This document shows positions 28,447 through 37,159 of a stretch of DNA of 64,000 nt, piece after piece. This DNA is from Rhizobium brockwellii (lineage in GTDB: Bacteria; Pseudomonadota; Alphaproteobacteria; Rhizobiales; Rhizobiaceae), in NCBI RefSeq assembly GCF_000769405.2, contig NZ_CP053439.1:682001-746000 (forward strand), written 5' to 3'. The position numbers were made by a program, and so were the translations under genes. The notes under the pieces are model-generated. The model was not told where the DNA came from and did no database searches. It saw nothing but the letters and a program-made list of their open reading frames with translations. Position 1 is the first letter of the stretch. Each line of letters begins with the position of its first letter.

Positions 28447-30039
28447 TTGCCTGCCACATTCGGAATTATCGATCTTTTTGCCGGTCCGGGCGGACTTGGC
28501 GAGGGCTTTGCCTCCCTGATCGAGGATGGACATATGCCTTTCCGGATCGGCATGTCGGTCGAGAAGGAGGCATCGGCGCATCGCACTCTTACCCTACGCG
28601 CATTCCTGCGGGAATACCGGGCTCGACACGGTGGCCTGCCCGACAAGTTCATCAACTTCCATGCAGGGCTGATCCTTGAGCCGGACTGGTCTGCGATAGA
28701 CGCGGAAGCGTGGCGGGCTGCTGTCGACGAGGCGCGGGGTCTGGAGCTCGGCACGGAAGCCGCGGCGACGGCGATCGACGGCGCCATCGCGCAGCTCAAG
28801 CGCAACTTTGACGACACGATCCTGATCGGCGGCCCACCCTGTCAGGCGTATTCGCTGGTCGGTCGGGCGCGATCCCGAGGCAAGCTGGGTTACGTGCCGG
28901 AGCAGGACGAACGCCACTACCTGTTCCGCGAGTACATCCGTGTGCTCGACCGCCTGCGACCAGCGGTCTTCGTGATGGAAAACGTAAAGGGGATGCTCTC
29001 CTCCACCGTCGACAGTCGCCTCGTCTTTGAAATGCTAATGGAGGACCTGTCCTCGCTCGGAACCGGTCATGGCCATCTCTATGAACTACGGGCGATCCGG
29101 GTCGTGGACGGCAAAGCCAGCCTGCAGGCTGCGGTGCAGCCATCCGATTTCATTGTATGCGCCGAGGAATTCGGTGTTCCGCAGCGTCGACACAGGCTGA
29201 TTATTGTCGGCATCCGGTCCGACTTGGCACGAGGCGCCTCGAGCGCTAGCATCGATGTGTCCGGTAGCTCGCGGACTGTGGCGGAGACGATCGGCAACCT
29301 GCCTGCGCTTCGCAGCGGTCTCAGCAGAAGCCAAGACAGCGAGGCTACGTGGAGAGAAACGGTGGTCGAAGCCGGGATGCTCCTTGCCGGGATACACGAT
29401 GGAGACGACGATGCTCCGCTGAGAAAAGCATTCTGCGAGTTGGCGAGAGATTTGCAAGTCATACCGCCGCTGCCGCGAATGTCAGCCGTGTTGCCGCCCG
29501 GCTACGGCACTGCCAGCGACGACCTGCTGCGCTGGCTCGAACGGCCGGAGCTGCGCGCCATCGCTCAGCACGGGACCCGCGAACACATGGCGTCGGATCT
29601 CGGGCGTTACATGTTCGCAGCGGTGTTCGGAGCGAAACGCGGTTACAGCCCCAAGGCCGCGCATTTCCCGCTCGCGCTCAGCCCGGATCATCGCAACTGG
29701 AATAGCGGCGTCTTCAACGACCGTTTTCGTGTCCAGCTCGCCAGCGAGCCGTCTGCCACCGTGACCAGTCACATCTCCAAGGACGGGCACTACTTCATCC
29801 ATCCCGATCCAAGCCAGTGCCGCAGCCTGACCGTTCGTGAGGCAGCGCGGCTGCAGACCTTCCCTGACGACTACTTGTTCCTTGGTCACCGCACGCAGCA
29901 GTATGTTCAGGTCGGGAATGCCGTACCTCCATATCTCGCCAGACAAATTGCCACTCTTGTATTTGCATCTGTCGGAAATGAGGTTTCAGCACATCAAGTC
30001 GGCTTGAGTTCGGCGATATCTCGGGGAGGGGTGGGGTAA
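28447..30039 (+). CDS. dcm: C5-cytosine DNA methyltransferase
   Basis: A protein of about 530 residues with all C5 methylase blocks in order: motif I IDLFAGPGGLGEGF, motif IV GGPPCQAYSLVGRARSRG with the catalytic Cys, motif VI ENVKGML, motif VIII QRRHRLIIVGIR, motif IX LTVREAARLQTFPDDY and motif X QVGNAVPP. The target-recognition region is about residues 260-430. TTG 28447 is chosen because CAGGAGCG sits upstream and motif I follows at the usual distance; longer frames overlap vsr. Its 3' end overlaps the convergent AIPR gene by 46 bp. The target sequence is unknown. Confidence 0.93.
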   Translation: MPATFGIIDLFAGPGGLGEGFASLIEDGHMPFRIGMSVEKEASAHRTLTLRAFLREYRARHGGLPDKFINFHAGLILEPDWSAIDAEAWRAAVDEARGLELGTEAAATAIDGAIAQLKRNFDDTILIGGPPCQAYSLVGRARSRGKLGYVPEQDERHYLFREYIRVLDRLRPAVFVMENVKGMLSSTVDSRLVFEMLMEDLSSLGTGHGHLYELRAIRVVDGKASLQAAVQPSDFIVCAEEFGVPQRRHRLIIVGIRSDLARGASSASIDVSGSSRTVAETIGNLPALRSGLSRSQDSEATWRETVVEAGMLLAGIHDGDDDAPLRKAFCELARDLQVIPPLPRMSAVLPPGYGTASDDLLRWLERPELRAIAQHGTREHMASDLGRYMFAAVFGAKRGYSPKAAHFPLALSPDHRNWNSGVFNDRFRVQLASEPSATVTSHISKDGHYFIHPDPSQCRSLTVREAARLQTFPDDYLFLGHRTQQYVQVGNAVPPYLARQIATLVFASVGNEVSAHQVGLSSAISRGGVG

Positions 30040-31814
30040 TCAGCAACTTTCACCTTCGCCCATGTATCTGCGCGCTTGGCTACCTCCGAAAACTGCTGCC
30101 CGGGGGCGATCCGATTGAACTCGGAATTTACGACGACTGCCCAGTCCCAGAGCAGGTCGCGCATTCCTGCAGAAATTCCCTGCTTCATCCAGATCTGTTC
30201 GAGGTCGAGCCTTTCCCCAATGCGATCCGACACTATCGAGACGACATAGGTGGCGATGTTCACCCATCCCTGACGGAAGACCTCCTTCGCCTCCTTCGTC
30301 TTGATCATGCTCTCGATCTCCTTGAAAAGGATGACTTTGGAGATCATCAACCGGTACCATCGCGAGTCTAGCGGATTCGGGACAATAGCGGGCTCCTCGT
30401 CGAGCGCATCCATGAACGCCTTGAAGTTCTTTTCGCCCGCCATTGCCACTTGATTGGGCTTGCCGCGCCACGCTTCGTGGTACTTCGCAAGGTCGTTCTT
30501 TGTAAGCTTTCGCTTTGGTGAGATCATTTCTTTCAGCTTGCGACGCCTCGCTTGGGTGGTGCCTTCTCTCAGCAGCATGACGTTGTAGGCACCTGCAGCC
30601 CGCTCGTAGAACCACCGCGTGGCACCGTCAGGGCACCAGGTTTCATTCGCAAGCTTCTCCAACTGGACATGGAATGGGCGGTTCGCCGACAGGTCGGACA
30701 ATTTCACAGCATTCTGGCTGTTTGCGTAGCGGGAGACGTTGCTGATCAGGCGTTCGCGTGCGTCGTCCTCCGCCCCCTTCAGGATGATGATCTTTGCAGG
30801 CACCATGACATGGCTCAGATCGATGGTGCGATCATCCCTCGAGGCGAAGTAAAGAGTAGAGGTGGTCTGACCGCCGTTGACGATCTGGAGGCCCTTGATG
30901 AAGGAAAGGCCCAGATTGCCTTCGCTGGTTCGCTCAAATGCCGCTTCGTCGCAGACCAGGACAAGACCATTATTGAACGCAAGAAAGTGCTCGGGCTCTG
31001 TCTTCAGGGTTTCGATGATGCCTTTATTGGTTGGCTTCTTTGTGCCGAGAAAGGTCCGAACGTTGGCTTCGAGAAGTCGACTTCCGAAGCGGAGATAAAG
31101 ATCGCGGATCAGCTGCCCAGGAATAGCGGTCAGGGCGTATTCATAGTCAGCGTCAGGGTCTGGAACGTGGACGCATGGCAGTGGGTGGCCCATCGACTGG
31201 ACAAAGCTGACAGCCAGTTCGTCTCTTGGCTTGCCTTCGGTGTGGCGAAAGAGACGTTCGATGTCCATGGCTTCGACAGCCACCATCTTTTGCTGCACTT
31301 CCTTGTTCGAGAATCTCTTGGTCTTTGTGCGCCCATCCGTGATCACGAACACGCGAAGCCGGTCTAACCCGCCCCAGCGGGAGCGGATCGTTGCGACAAG
31401 GTCTCGGACGGGATGGGTCGGATCAATCCTGGTTTCCAGGTTCCCAGTAGCCGCCCTGATGAGAAAGCGTACGCCCTCACTCGCTGTCGCAGTTGCATCT
31501 GCATCCTTGAGCTCGGTCAGCTCTTCGGAGCCGAAATAGTGGGTGACAAACAGGTCCAGCGCCGTTTCGTCGGAACTGAGGGCATAACCGGTGATACGCA
31601 ACTTTGCGTTACCGATCATGCCGCTCCAGTGGCAGACCGTCGGAGTCTCGCAGATCCCGGTCTCGGCAACATGGTCCATGACCATTTCCGCAAAAACGAG
31701 CTCTTCCGAAGGGAACGGACCCTCACCAGCCTCGACGCGCTCGGAGATGATTGTCTGAAGATCGGAACGGAAGTTGCGATGAAATTCTTCAAGGCTCATG
31801 TCAGTCCAGTCCAA
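29994..31814 (-). CDS. AIPR-family (abortive infection phage resistance) protein
   Basis: A 606-residue protein of the AIPR family. The family core is visible: NVRTFLGTKKPTNKGIIETL, FLAFNNGLVLVCDEA, then GLQIVNGGQTTSTLYFASRD and ISNVSRYANSQNAVKLSDL. These motifs form a conserved module found in abortive-infection proteins. It overlaps the PD-(D/E)XK gene by 14 bp if translation starts at 31814; ATG 31799 (MSLEEFHRNF) is an alternative. It is the last gene of the five-gene operon and converges on the methylase. Confidence 0.88.
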   Translation of the reverse strand: MDWTDMSLEEFHRNFRSDLQTIISERVEAGEGPFPSEELVFAEMVMDHVAETGICETPTVCHWSGMIGNAKLRITGYALSSDETALDLFVTHYFGSEELTELKDADATATASEGVRFLIRAATGNLETRIDPTHPVRDLVATIRSRWGGLDRLRVFVITDGRTKTKRFSNKEVQQKMVAVEAMDIERLFRHTEGKPRDELAVSFVQSMGHPLPCVHVPDPDADYEYALTAIPGQLIRDLYLRFGSRLLEANVRTFLGTKKPTNKGIIETLKTEPEHFLAFNNGLVLVCDEAAFERTSEGNLGLSFIKGLQIVNGGQTTSTLYFASRDDRTIDLSHVMVPAKIIILKGAEDDARERLISNVSRYANSQNAVKLSDLSANRPFHVQLEKLANETWCPDGATRWFYERAAGAYNVMLLREGTTQARRRKLKEMISPKRKLTKNDLAKYHEAWRGKPNQVAMAGEKNFKAFMDALDEEPAIVPNPLDSRWYRLMISKVILFKEIESMIKTKEAKEVFRQGWVNIATYVVSIVSDRIGERLDLEQIWMKQGISAGMRDLLWDWAVVVNSEFNRIAPGQQFSEVAKRADTWAKVKVADYPTPPRDIAELKPT

Positions 31815-32805
31815 ATGTGTTGAGCAGTTCCGAAAGGCCTACCGAAGGGACCTCAAGGGCATCGAGGTCGAGCACATACATGGCCGAGCGGACGGCGGCC
31901 GGCAGCGCGGCGCGAGTGAGGCGTGGCATGTCGCCTTCTGAGGGGAAAGCCTTGGCATCCTTCAATGTCAGCGTGCGACCATAGAGCGGCGCATGCTCGT
32001 GGAGGTATCCCACCACCATCAGAAGCGCTTCGAAGCCGCGCTGGACGCCGGCTTGCGCAAACCTTTCGCGCAGTGCTGACACGATATCTACGAGCGACAC
32101 TCCGTCTGTGTTTTCCTCGAAGCGAAGGGCGCACAGGAAGATCGGCGCCCTGTCGCTATCCAGTTGTTCGACGCTGTTGATCCGTGCGAGAAAAGCTCCT
32201 GTCCGAACCGTACTCTTTACTTCGATTGCGCCGCTGTACACATGGAAGTCCTGCGCAGCCCGCAATGGCCCCTGCCAGCAGTCCAGAGCAGCGGCTCCCA
32301 GCGACGAGTCCGCCAGAAGTCTTAGCAACCACAGCTCGCCGAGCAGTCCGACCTGCGCATCGGACGATAATGGGCGGTGCGTTCGAGCCATGAACGCCTG
32401 CCACTCCTTCACTCTTTCAAGGAAGGCTTCCATCACGTTACGGTTCGCCGTACTTGCCGCCGCTTCGAGAGTCCGGAGGACATCGACCACCATTATTCCA
32501 AAGAGCTCCGGCGATCCCTCCGGACGTCTGATCAGTGCGACGGCCGTTTTGCCATCAAAGACAACCTGACCAGCTATTACCGAGACATCGAAGCCTTTGC
32601 CTTCCGGCAGCCGCGCTGGATTAACTGGCCATGAGCCGGGAAATGAGACGATCAATGCCTCGCGTCCCATCGGAAAGTGGCAGCCCGCCTCAACGGAGAC
32701 CGCGCCCATCCTGGTCAAGTGAACGAAGCGCCAATCCTCTCCAGCCTCCTGGCGAGCGAGTGCCCGCCACGCGCGCGCAAGTCCCTCTTCAGTCCACCCA
32801 CTCAT
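31801..32805 (-). CDS. PD-(D/E)XK nuclease-like protein
   Basis: A 334-residue protein. The predicted catalytic motif is near residue 190: an Asp in RAAQDFHVYSG followed by AIEVKST, the D-(E)-x-K arrangement of PD-(D/E)XK nucleases, preceded by GLLGELWLLRLLAD, the helix carrying a conserved Glu. This matches the uncharacterised PD-(D/E)XK motif protein family found beside Z1 proteins. ATG 32805 (MSGWTEEGLARAW) overlaps the Z1 stop by 17 bp. It is the likely DNA-cutting subunit. Confidence 0.85.
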   Translation of the reverse strand: MSGWTEEGLARAWRALARQEAGEDWRFVHLTRMGAVSVEAGCHFPMGREALIVSFPGSWPVNPARLPEGKGFDVSVIAGQVVFDGKTAVALIRRPEGSPELFGIMVVDVLRTLEAAASTANRNVMEAFLERVKEWQAFMARTHRPLSSDAQVGLLGELWLLRLLADSSLGAAALDCWQGPLRAAQDFHVYSGAIEVKSTVRTGAFLARINSVEQLDSDRAPIFLCALRFEENTDGVSLVDIVSALRERFAQAGVQRGFEALLMVVGYLHEHAPLYGRTLTLKDAKAFPSEGDMPRLTRAALPAAVRSAMYVLDLDALEVPSVGLSELLNTFGLD

Positions 32806-35656
32806 TGAGGCCTCCCCACAGGACGCTGTTGCCGATGTACCTCGAGTTGGAGACCCGTCTCTCGGAGGTGCTTGATGGAAAGCTGATTGCCCACGCGGCG
32901 ACCGGATCGGCATCCGCGAGCTCCGCAACCTCAGAACGGGCAGGATCGAGCAGATAGAGCATCAACAGGCCACGCTCGCGGCGATGCGCGATACCAGCTT
33001 CGGCAACGCCGTCTCCAAGAATGCGGCGGATCTGCGGACCTCTCGGTTCTGACGGGGGGTCCTTACCCTCGTTCCGGTCCGTGTCGTTGCGCCATGTCTT
33101 TTGGCTAAGCTCGAGAGCCGCCTTCCACTCTGGCTCGGTCAGATCGATGGCCTGGTCGCGAGGAGAGATCAGCGTCTTGATTGAGTAGCGATCTGCATGC
33201 TCAGTCGTGCGATTGCGCTTGAGCATGTTCACGGAACAGCCGCCGACCGTCCGATGCTTGTCATCTGGGCCGCTGTCTTTTCCGATGAGCGCCACCGTCC
33301 AGGTCGTGAGCTCCCTGTCCTTGTTCATCTCTTCAATGAAATCGGCGATCAGCGGGCTCATTATCCGGAAGCTCGCCGGGTGGGTCCGATACTCCCGGAG
33401 AAACGATATGACGCTCAAGGCAGACACCTCCCGCCAGAAATGGCCGTTCCATTTTTGGTTTCCGGATACGTAGTTCTGCTGATCCAGGTCCAGCGATGGG
33501 CCGAGCGCGGTGACGAAGCGCTCCGCGGCCTGGAAGTTGGCCGAGATGTCATCCTTGCGGTTCGGAAAAACGATTGTCTGCAGCAGATCTCCTGAATAGG
33601 TCAGCTGCATCGCACGTGCATTGCGCATCTTCGCCCGTGAAGTGACGGTGAGGACAGAGTGGGACTTCACGCGCAAGCCAAACTGTTTTGGGGTGGCGCC
33701 GGCGGCGACCATGTTATCGAATTCTTGACGCAGTTCTTCGGCGGCGTCAGCGATGTGACCGAACCACTCCACCATTTCCTCTGAGGTGTACAAGCGACAG
33801 ACATCGAGGTAGCCATCCCGATATCCGAACCATCGCCCCATCTGCATAAGGGTGTCATACATGCGGGCAGTCCGCAGGAAGTAGCTCGTGCATAAACCTT
33901 CCAAGGTCAGTCCGCGCGCCAGCTTATCGCCGCCGATGGCGATCACCTTGAGGCCGGTGCCGTCGTTCTCGGCGTAGTCGAGCGCGTCCTTCGCCGTACC
34001 GTTGATCTCGCGCACACGGATATCCGAGAGGACGTCTGGCAACACGGTTCGGACATCGCTCCATCCGAAGTCCTCCAGCGTCTCACCTTCAACAAGGGCA
34101 GCACGGATTTTCCTCATTCCGGGCAGGAACACCGTTTCGTATTCGCTCTGCATGGACACTTCCAAAACCGCAAGGTCAATGCCTCGCGTATAGCGCCCCT
34201 TCAAATCTCGTAGATATTCTGCAACCTGGTTGACGACCACGTTCTGAACCGCGGTGAAGCGCGTAACGTGGATAAGCATTGAGGAGTGCTTGTTGCCTTG
34301 TCCGCGAAGCTTCCGCACTGCGCAGGCATAGACAAAGGAACGGATCGCTTCCGAGAGTGAATCCGGTACACGATCTTCCCCTTGCCAGCGTGGCCGGTAG
34401 CCGTTCTTGTGGCGCGGGGGCATCCAAGGCTGGAATTCATCGTCCAAAAGCGGGCGTACCAGCGGCAGATCTTCGGGTGTACTTGATGCCGAACCGAAGA
34501 CACGTCCCGGTCCCACGTAATTCGAGGGTGCTGCCAGGTTGGTGATGAAGGCCGCTGGGAACAAGTCAGGGCCGTACTCCTGGGTCTCCCCGCGATCATG
34601 TATGAAGATGTTTGCGAAGGGTGTCGCGGTATAGCCGACGTAAGCTTTCCGCGAGAAATGATGCAGGATGGACCGGATCAGCCTGTTGATTGTCTTCGGT
34701 TCATGCTCGAGATCCGGATTGCCGAACTCGTCCACGACGTCCTCGCCGGTGTCGACCGACCCGTGATCGGATTCGTCGTCGACGACGAGCAGAGGCAGGT
34801 TGGTGACCAGCTTCCGGCCGGTTTCGGGGTCGACATGGTTTGCGACACGATTGCGGATCCAGTGGAGCAGCCGCTCGAGGACCGTCTTGTTCTTCTTGAC
34901 CACGAACAGCCACGGGCGCTGTTCAGGGCTGATGTTCATCTTGGCCGCAACGGCCGTGTTGAAGTCGCCCTTGTCGCTTCTGTTGGTTGCCGCATTGGGA
35001 CGGGCTGAGATGTCGCTATCGATCAGCCCAACCCCGACCGCCGGAAGCTCTTCGGCATCGGAGATGGTAGCGAAGCCCAGAAAGCCCTCGTCGAGGCGAA
35101 TCTGAGTCTGTGCCCGCAGATTGTTGTGCAAGCCGGCGAGAACGATGATGATCTTGTACCCAGCGTCTGCAGCCTTGCAGATCAGACCAGTGTAGTTCCC
35201 GGTCTTTCCAGACTGCACGTGGCCGACGACTAGACCACGGCGATCCCATGCGTCTTCCCGGCTCGGATCCTCGAGTTGTGAGAGGACTTCGTCTGTTGCG
35301 ACGTCGAGCGCGTCGAGGGCTGTCCACGGGATGCGCGCCTCCATGTACTCGGAGTAACGCCGCCAGTATGTCCAGCCCTTCTTCCGTCCGGCATCAAGCC
35401 AAGGAACATGGTCATCTCCACTGGAGAGGGTGGCATTTTCTCCGACGGTGCGACTCGAGCGGCGGATAAGCTCGTCAACGAGTGCTTCCCGATCCACGAG
35501 GGCGAAGTCCTCTTCCATCATGATCGCGAGCTTGTTGATCTCCTTTTCGATCATTTCCGGTGTGACGGCGCTCTGGGCACGCTCGGCAGCAAGACGGAGC
35601 ATGTTCTGCGCCATAGAAAGTATTGAATCAAAAGCCTTTTGATTGGAGAGCGTCAT
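32789..35656 (-). CDS. Z1-domain helicase-like ATPase
   Basis: A 955-residue protein. Walker A is GHVQSGKTGNYTGLI near residue 150 and Walker B VVDDESD near 300. GYTATPFANIF is a motif III-like segment near 350, and GGDKLARGLTLEGL followed by QMGRWFGYRDGY are motifs V and VI of superfamily II-like proteins. The central TATPFAN and GRWFGYR segments are characteristic of Z1-domain proteins found in restriction-like operons. The C-terminal 250 residues are probably an adaptor. It overlaps the GHKL gene by 4 bp. Confidence 0.9.
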   Translation of the reverse strand: MTLSNQKAFDSILSMAQNMLRLAAERAQSAVTPEMIEKEINKLAIMMEEDFALVDREALVDELIRRSSRTVGENATLSSGDDHVPWLDAGRKKGWTYWRRYSEYMEARIPWTALDALDVATDEVLSQLEDPSREDAWDRRGLVVGHVQSGKTGNYTGLICKAADAGYKIIIVLAGLHNNLRAQTQIRLDEGFLGFATISDAEELPAVGVGLIDSDISARPNAATNRSDKGDFNTAVAAKMNISPEQRPWLFVVKKNKTVLERLLHWIRNRVANHVDPETGRKLVTNLPLLVVDDESDHGSVDTGEDVVDEFGNPDLEHEPKTINRLIRSILHHFSRKAYVGYTATPFANIFIHDRGETQEYGPDLFPAAFITNLAAPSNYVGPGRVFGSASSTPEDLPLVRPLLDDEFQPWMPPRHKNGYRPRWQGEDRVPDSLSEAIRSFVYACAVRKLRGQGNKHSSMLIHVTRFTAVQNVVVNQVAEYLRDLKGRYTRGIDLAVLEVSMQSEYETVFLPGMRKIRAALVEGETLEDFGWSDVRTVLPDVLSDIRVREINGTAKDALDYAENDGTGLKVIAIGGDKLARGLTLEGLCTSYFLRTARMYDTLMQMGRWFGYRDGYLDVCRLYTSEEMVEWFGHIADAAEELRQEFDNMVAAGATPKQFGLRVKSHSVLTVTSRAKMRNARAMQLTYSGDLLQTIVFPNRKDDISANFQAAERFVTALGPSLDLDQQNYVSGNQKWNGHFWREVSALSVISFLREYRTHPASFRIMSPLIADFIEEMNKDRELTTWTVALIGKDSGPDDKHRTVGGCSVNMLKRNRTTEHADRYSIKTLISPRDQAIDLTEPEWKAALELSQKTWRNDTDRNEGKDPPSEPRGPQIRRILGDGVAEAGIAHRRERGLLMLYLLDPARSEVAELADADPVAAWAISFPSSTSERRVSNSRYIGNSVLWGGLNEWVD

Positions 35657-37155
35657 TCCGTGTCTTTCACTTCAAGAGCAGAAACCAGGTCAAGGTGGCG
35701 GTCAAACGGTGGGGTGCGGCAGAGCCTCTCGCGGGCCTCTGCTGGACTGAGGCCCCGAAACTTCACCAGCGCTTGGAAAATCGCGGACAACGTCTCTCGG
35801 ACATCGGTTGGGGGAGCTGTGGCAAATCCCGTTCTGGGCGTTTCTTTATCCTCGGCCGTGTCCAGCCAGATGCGCTGGACTGGAACCGTCTCCTCGATCA
35901 ACCTCAGGAGGGCGAGAATGTCGCGCTTCAGGGGGCCGGCACGCTCGATGATCGAGGCAACAAGGTCGTGGTCACGGGCAATCCGATAAGAGGTGCCCTG
36001 AGCAGAGCGCCGAACCTGCCACGTCTCGGTTCCGGCGTTCGATCGACTGCCCGTGACCGGCGTGATGTGGCCGCGATGGGCAAAGACCCGTCTCGCCGTC
36101 TCCCGCGTCTCCGACGCAAGCCGGTGAAGCTGCGGTCGCAGTCGAACCGGCGGGTTGGCCGTAGACTTGAGGACGTTGATTTTCCATTCGGCATCCGCGC
36201 TGTTCGGAATGTCCAGCCTGATGCGGGCGAGCCTGTGAGCTTCGTCGCGCGGCCATGGTTTCCCGCCATCCCCGAGGCCGAGCCACCCACCAGACAACAG
36301 GAGCCGTTTGTTTCGGTAGACATAGAAACCTTCTTGCTGTGTCCAGCCTCCCGGCCCTGCGGCTGCTTCCTGTTCGGCGGGCTTGAGCATGTCGCGATGT
36401 GGCAGGACATGGCACTGGGCTGTTACCCTTGCCGTGTGAAGGATACGATACTCGGAGCTTTCGAGTGCCTTGCTGGGGTGTCCCACCAAGAATGGGTCCC
36501 ATGGCTTCACGCTTCTGCCATTGAGAAAAAGCCGAAGCTCGGGCCGTGGGCCGTCGCAAAGGCGATGGAACGTCATCGCAAGATGCGCCTCTACCTGATC
36601 TGCGAGCTCGATCATGTCGGCTGCGATGAAGCCGTCGGTCACGATCCGGTCAAGCTTTTCCCACAGGACGACGGTGCCGTGTTCCATCTGTTCGAGAGGC
36701 GCAAACAGTTGCTCCGAGCCCGGCGCGGGACCTTCGAAAAGTGGCCATTCGGCGCCAGGTTCCTTGCCGACGAGATCGAGATCCCATCGGAGGCAGACTA
36801 TGGGTCCATCGTGCCGGCGGCTGGCAACCGTCAGTCGCCGAGCCTGCGAAAAGCTTGCAGTCTTGAGGCCCAACCCGAACCGGCCCAGATCACTCGATGC
36901 GCGCTCGGCCCTCGGATCCCGTGCGCCAAGCCGCATGCCCGCCTCTAGCGCGGCATCATCCATGCCATCACCGTCATCAATAATTCGAACCCAACTTTCC
37001 TGGGCCGCCCACTCGAAGTGGATGGCGACCTCGCCACAATTTGCAGCGACGCAATTGTCGACCAGATCAGCGAGCGCGGTCGCAGGTGCATAGCCGAGGC
37101 CCCTAAGGGACTCGAGCATCGAGCCGGCATGTGGAGGAGCATTTCTCACACCCAT
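35653..37155 (-). CDS. MORC/MutL-like GHKL ATPase
   Basis: A 500-residue protein with an N-terminal GHKL ATP-binding domain: LADLVDNCVAA (N-box), IIDDGDGMDDAAL (G1) and GRFGLGLKTASFSQARRLTV (G2). A transducer-like region follows (residues about 190-330), then a helical C-terminus. Prokaryotic MORC-type ATPases with this layout are predicted clamp or loop-forming subunits in restriction systems. It is 4 bp downstream of the sigma gene and overlaps the Z1 gene by 4 bp. Confidence 0.88.
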   Translation of the reverse strand: MGVRNAPPHAGSMLESLRGLGYAPATALADLVDNCVAANCGEVAIHFEWAAQESWVRIIDDGDGMDDAALEAGMRLGARDPRAERASSDLGRFGLGLKTASFSQARRLTVASRRHDGPIVCLRWDLDLVGKEPGAEWPLFEGPAPGSEQLFAPLEQMEHGTVVLWEKLDRIVTDGFIAADMIELADQVEAHLAMTFHRLCDGPRPELRLFLNGRSVKPWDPFLVGHPSKALESSEYRILHTARVTAQCHVLPHRDMLKPAEQEAAAGPGGWTQQEGFYVYRNKRLLLSGGWLGLGDGGKPWPRDEAHRLARIRLDIPNSADAEWKINVLKSTANPPVRLRPQLHRLASETRETARRVFAHRGHITPVTGSRSNAGTETWQVRRSAQGTSYRIARDHDLVASIIERAGPLKRDILALLRLIEETVPVQRIWLDTAEDKETPRTGFATAPPTDVRETLSAIFQALVKFRGLSPAEARERLCRTPPFDRHLDLVSALEVKDTE

Positions 37156-37159
37156 GTTG

